A stretch of 14,423 bases of DNA from Chloroflexota bacterium. Its GTDB lineage: Bacteria; Chloroflexota; Dehalococcoidia; Lucifugimonadales; Lucifugimonadaceae. This document shows, piece after piece, positions 13,576 through 14,423 of the stretch. The DNA lies in NCBI GenBank assembly GCA_030831265.1, contig JAURLM010000130.1, forward strand, positions 1 to 14,423, in the 5' to 3' direction. The position numbers and the translations under genes were made by a program. The number at the start of each line of letters is the position of its first letter. The stretch's first letter is position 1. Under the pieces are notes generated by a model. That model searched no databases. It was not told where the DNA came from and was given only the letters and a program-made list of their open reading frames with translations.

Positions 13576-14382
13576 TTATCTCCCTGCTGGACCGTGATGT
13601 CGTAGTGCCCATCTTTCAATGGTTACAACCAGTGCGAACAGCAATACGGCGATTACCGAAAGAACGAAAATTGCAGCGAAGACGCGGTCTGTCTTGAACT
13701 GTGGGCCTGACACTTTCATCAGCCAGCCCAGTCCGCCGCGACCGCCCACCCATTCGCCGACAACGGCGCCGATCACCGATGTCACAGCTGCCACTTTCAA
13801 ACCTGAGAACAGGTGGGGGAGCGATGCCGGCAGCTTCAGTTTGACCAACAGTTGGACTTTCGACGCTCCGAGCGTGCGCATCATGCTGGTCATGTCTTCG
13901 TCCGCCGATTTCAACCCGTCGACGAGGCTGACAACTACCGGGAAGAATGAGATCAACACAACCACGATAATCTTCGATGTCATCTCTGGCCCTACCCAGA
14001 TCAACAACAGGGGCGCCAGCGTGATGATGGGGATGGTCTGCGACGCGATGACTATTGGGTAGAGCGATCTCTCGATAACTTTTGACCACGAAATCGCGGC
14101 CGCCAGCAGCGCACCGAGCAACCCGGCCAGTACGAACCCGATCAGGATCTCCTGCAGAGTGATCCATGCTTGCTCCATCTGGAGCGAAAACGAGTTGATG
14201 AGTTCGCTCGCTACGTCACCTGGAGTAGGCAGCAGCCAGGATTGGACATGGAGCACGCGTGCCAGGACTTCCCAGAGGGCAATGAGCGCAACAATGAAGA
14301 TGGCTGCGGGCAGCCAGTTGCTGAATGTGCTGGTTATCCTGGAGCCGGTGTCCTGCGCTGCCGGTGTGGGGTTGTGTGCCAT
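13576..14382 (-). CDS. ABC transporter permease (ThiX/SsuC/TauC-like, BPD_transp_1)
   Basis: Inner-membrane permease of 268 residues with six hydrophobic segments (about 24-42, 76-98, 105-130, 136-156, 197-215, 234-254). The cytoplasmic EAA loop that contacts the ATPase is visible at about 165-195 (MMRTLGASKVQLLVKLKLP then SLPHLFSGLK). WLLPTPGDV near residue 49 is typical of nitrate/sulfonate/taurine/thiamin-precursor permeases. It pairs with the downstream binding protein, which makes a ThiXY or RibXY system likely. The start codon shares one base with an upstream TGA (TGATG, 14384-14380), indicating translational coupling with the preceding gene. Confidence 0.93.
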   Translation of the reverse strand: MAHNPTPAAQDTGSRITSTFSNWLPAAIFIVALIALWEVLARVLHVQSWLLPTPGDVASELINSFSLQMEQAWITLQEILIGFVLAGLLGALLAAAISWSKVIERSLYPIVIASQTIPIITLAPLLLIWVGPEMTSKIIVVVLISFFPVVVSLVDGLKSADEDMTSMMRTLGASKVQLLVKLKLPASLPHLFSGLKVAAVTSVIGAVVGEWVGGRGGLGWLMKVSGPQFKTDRVFAAIFVLSVIAVLLFALVVTIERWALRHHGPAGR

Positions 14383-14423
14383 CAGGACACCACTGCCTTA
14401 GCTGCTTGAGCGCTGGTTGCAGC
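14382..14423 (-). CDS. 3' end of an upstream gene (possibly the ABC ATPase), partial
   Basis: Thirteen codons reading AATSAQAAKAVVS precede a TGA that overlaps the permease ATG. The composition is that of a flexible C-terminal tail. Position and coupling suggest an ATP-binding subunit or another transporter gene, but nothing in so short a fragment identifies it. The frame itself is chosen because of the TGATG junction; another frame is also open here. Confidence 0.35.
   Translation of the reverse strand, partial: AATSAQAAKAVVS

Noticed and set aside
13616..14167. Minus-strand open frame of 183 codons inside the permease gene in another frame
   Set aside because: The permease frame has six membrane segments and the EAA loop, while the alternative is Arg-rich without any family pattern.

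Overview
The window is a compact, moderately GC-rich bacterial chromosome segment with short intergenic gaps. It shows no mobile element, no CRISPR array and no rRNA or tRNA gene. The gene content (a short mannonate dehydratase-like family in two copies, a scramblase-like pair, DinB-like and aldo/keto reductase genes, and a ThiY/RibY-type uptake system) is compatible with an environmental Chloroflexota bacterium (SAR202/Dehalococcoidia type). That assignment is an inference from gene content; no marker gene here proves it.

Layout. (1) 1-1063, minus: Xaa-Pro aminopeptidase (PepP-like), cut by the left edge. (2) 1064-1398: a 335-bp divergent intergenic region with at least five stem-loops. (3) 1399-3558, plus: an unrecognised 719-residue protein with a small helical N-terminus, a long acidic low-complexity part, a Lys/Ala/Pro-rich basic part and a helical C-terminal domain. 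(4) 4955-3559, minus: a flavodoxin/HemG-like protein and a TatD-family hydrolase joined by an ATGA overlap. The TatD stop abuts the stop of the 719-residue gene in one TGATCA palindrome. (5) 4956-5186: a divergent promoter region with inverted repeats. (6) 5187-12470, plus: eight genes in one direction: mannonate dehydratase-like 1, aldo/keto reductase, DinB-like, scramblase-like 1, scramblase-like 2, mannonate dehydratase-like 2, alpha/beta hydrolase, MFS transporter. (7) 14423-12479, minus: the tail of an unknown upstream gene, an ABC permease and a lipoprotein binding protein of the ThiY/RibY type, suggesting uptake of a thiamin pyrimidine precursor or of riboflavin.

How the genes may work together. 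The eight-gene plus-strand run looks like an accessory catabolic cluster. Two sugar-acid dehydratase-like enzymes, an aldose dehydrogenase-like reductase, a hydrolase and an exporter-type MFS protein would suit conversion of a sugar, a sugar acid or a related compound. Two paralogous pairs lie inside it. In each pair one member keeps a family hallmark and the other has changed it: the Asp-Ala-Asp-Asn-Phe segment in the scramblase-like pair, and a likely active-site Tyr in the dehydratase-like pair. This suggests subfunctionalised partners and is the most interesting protein-level signal. The unrecognised charge-segregated protein and the structured DNA in front of it are the least explained parts of the window.
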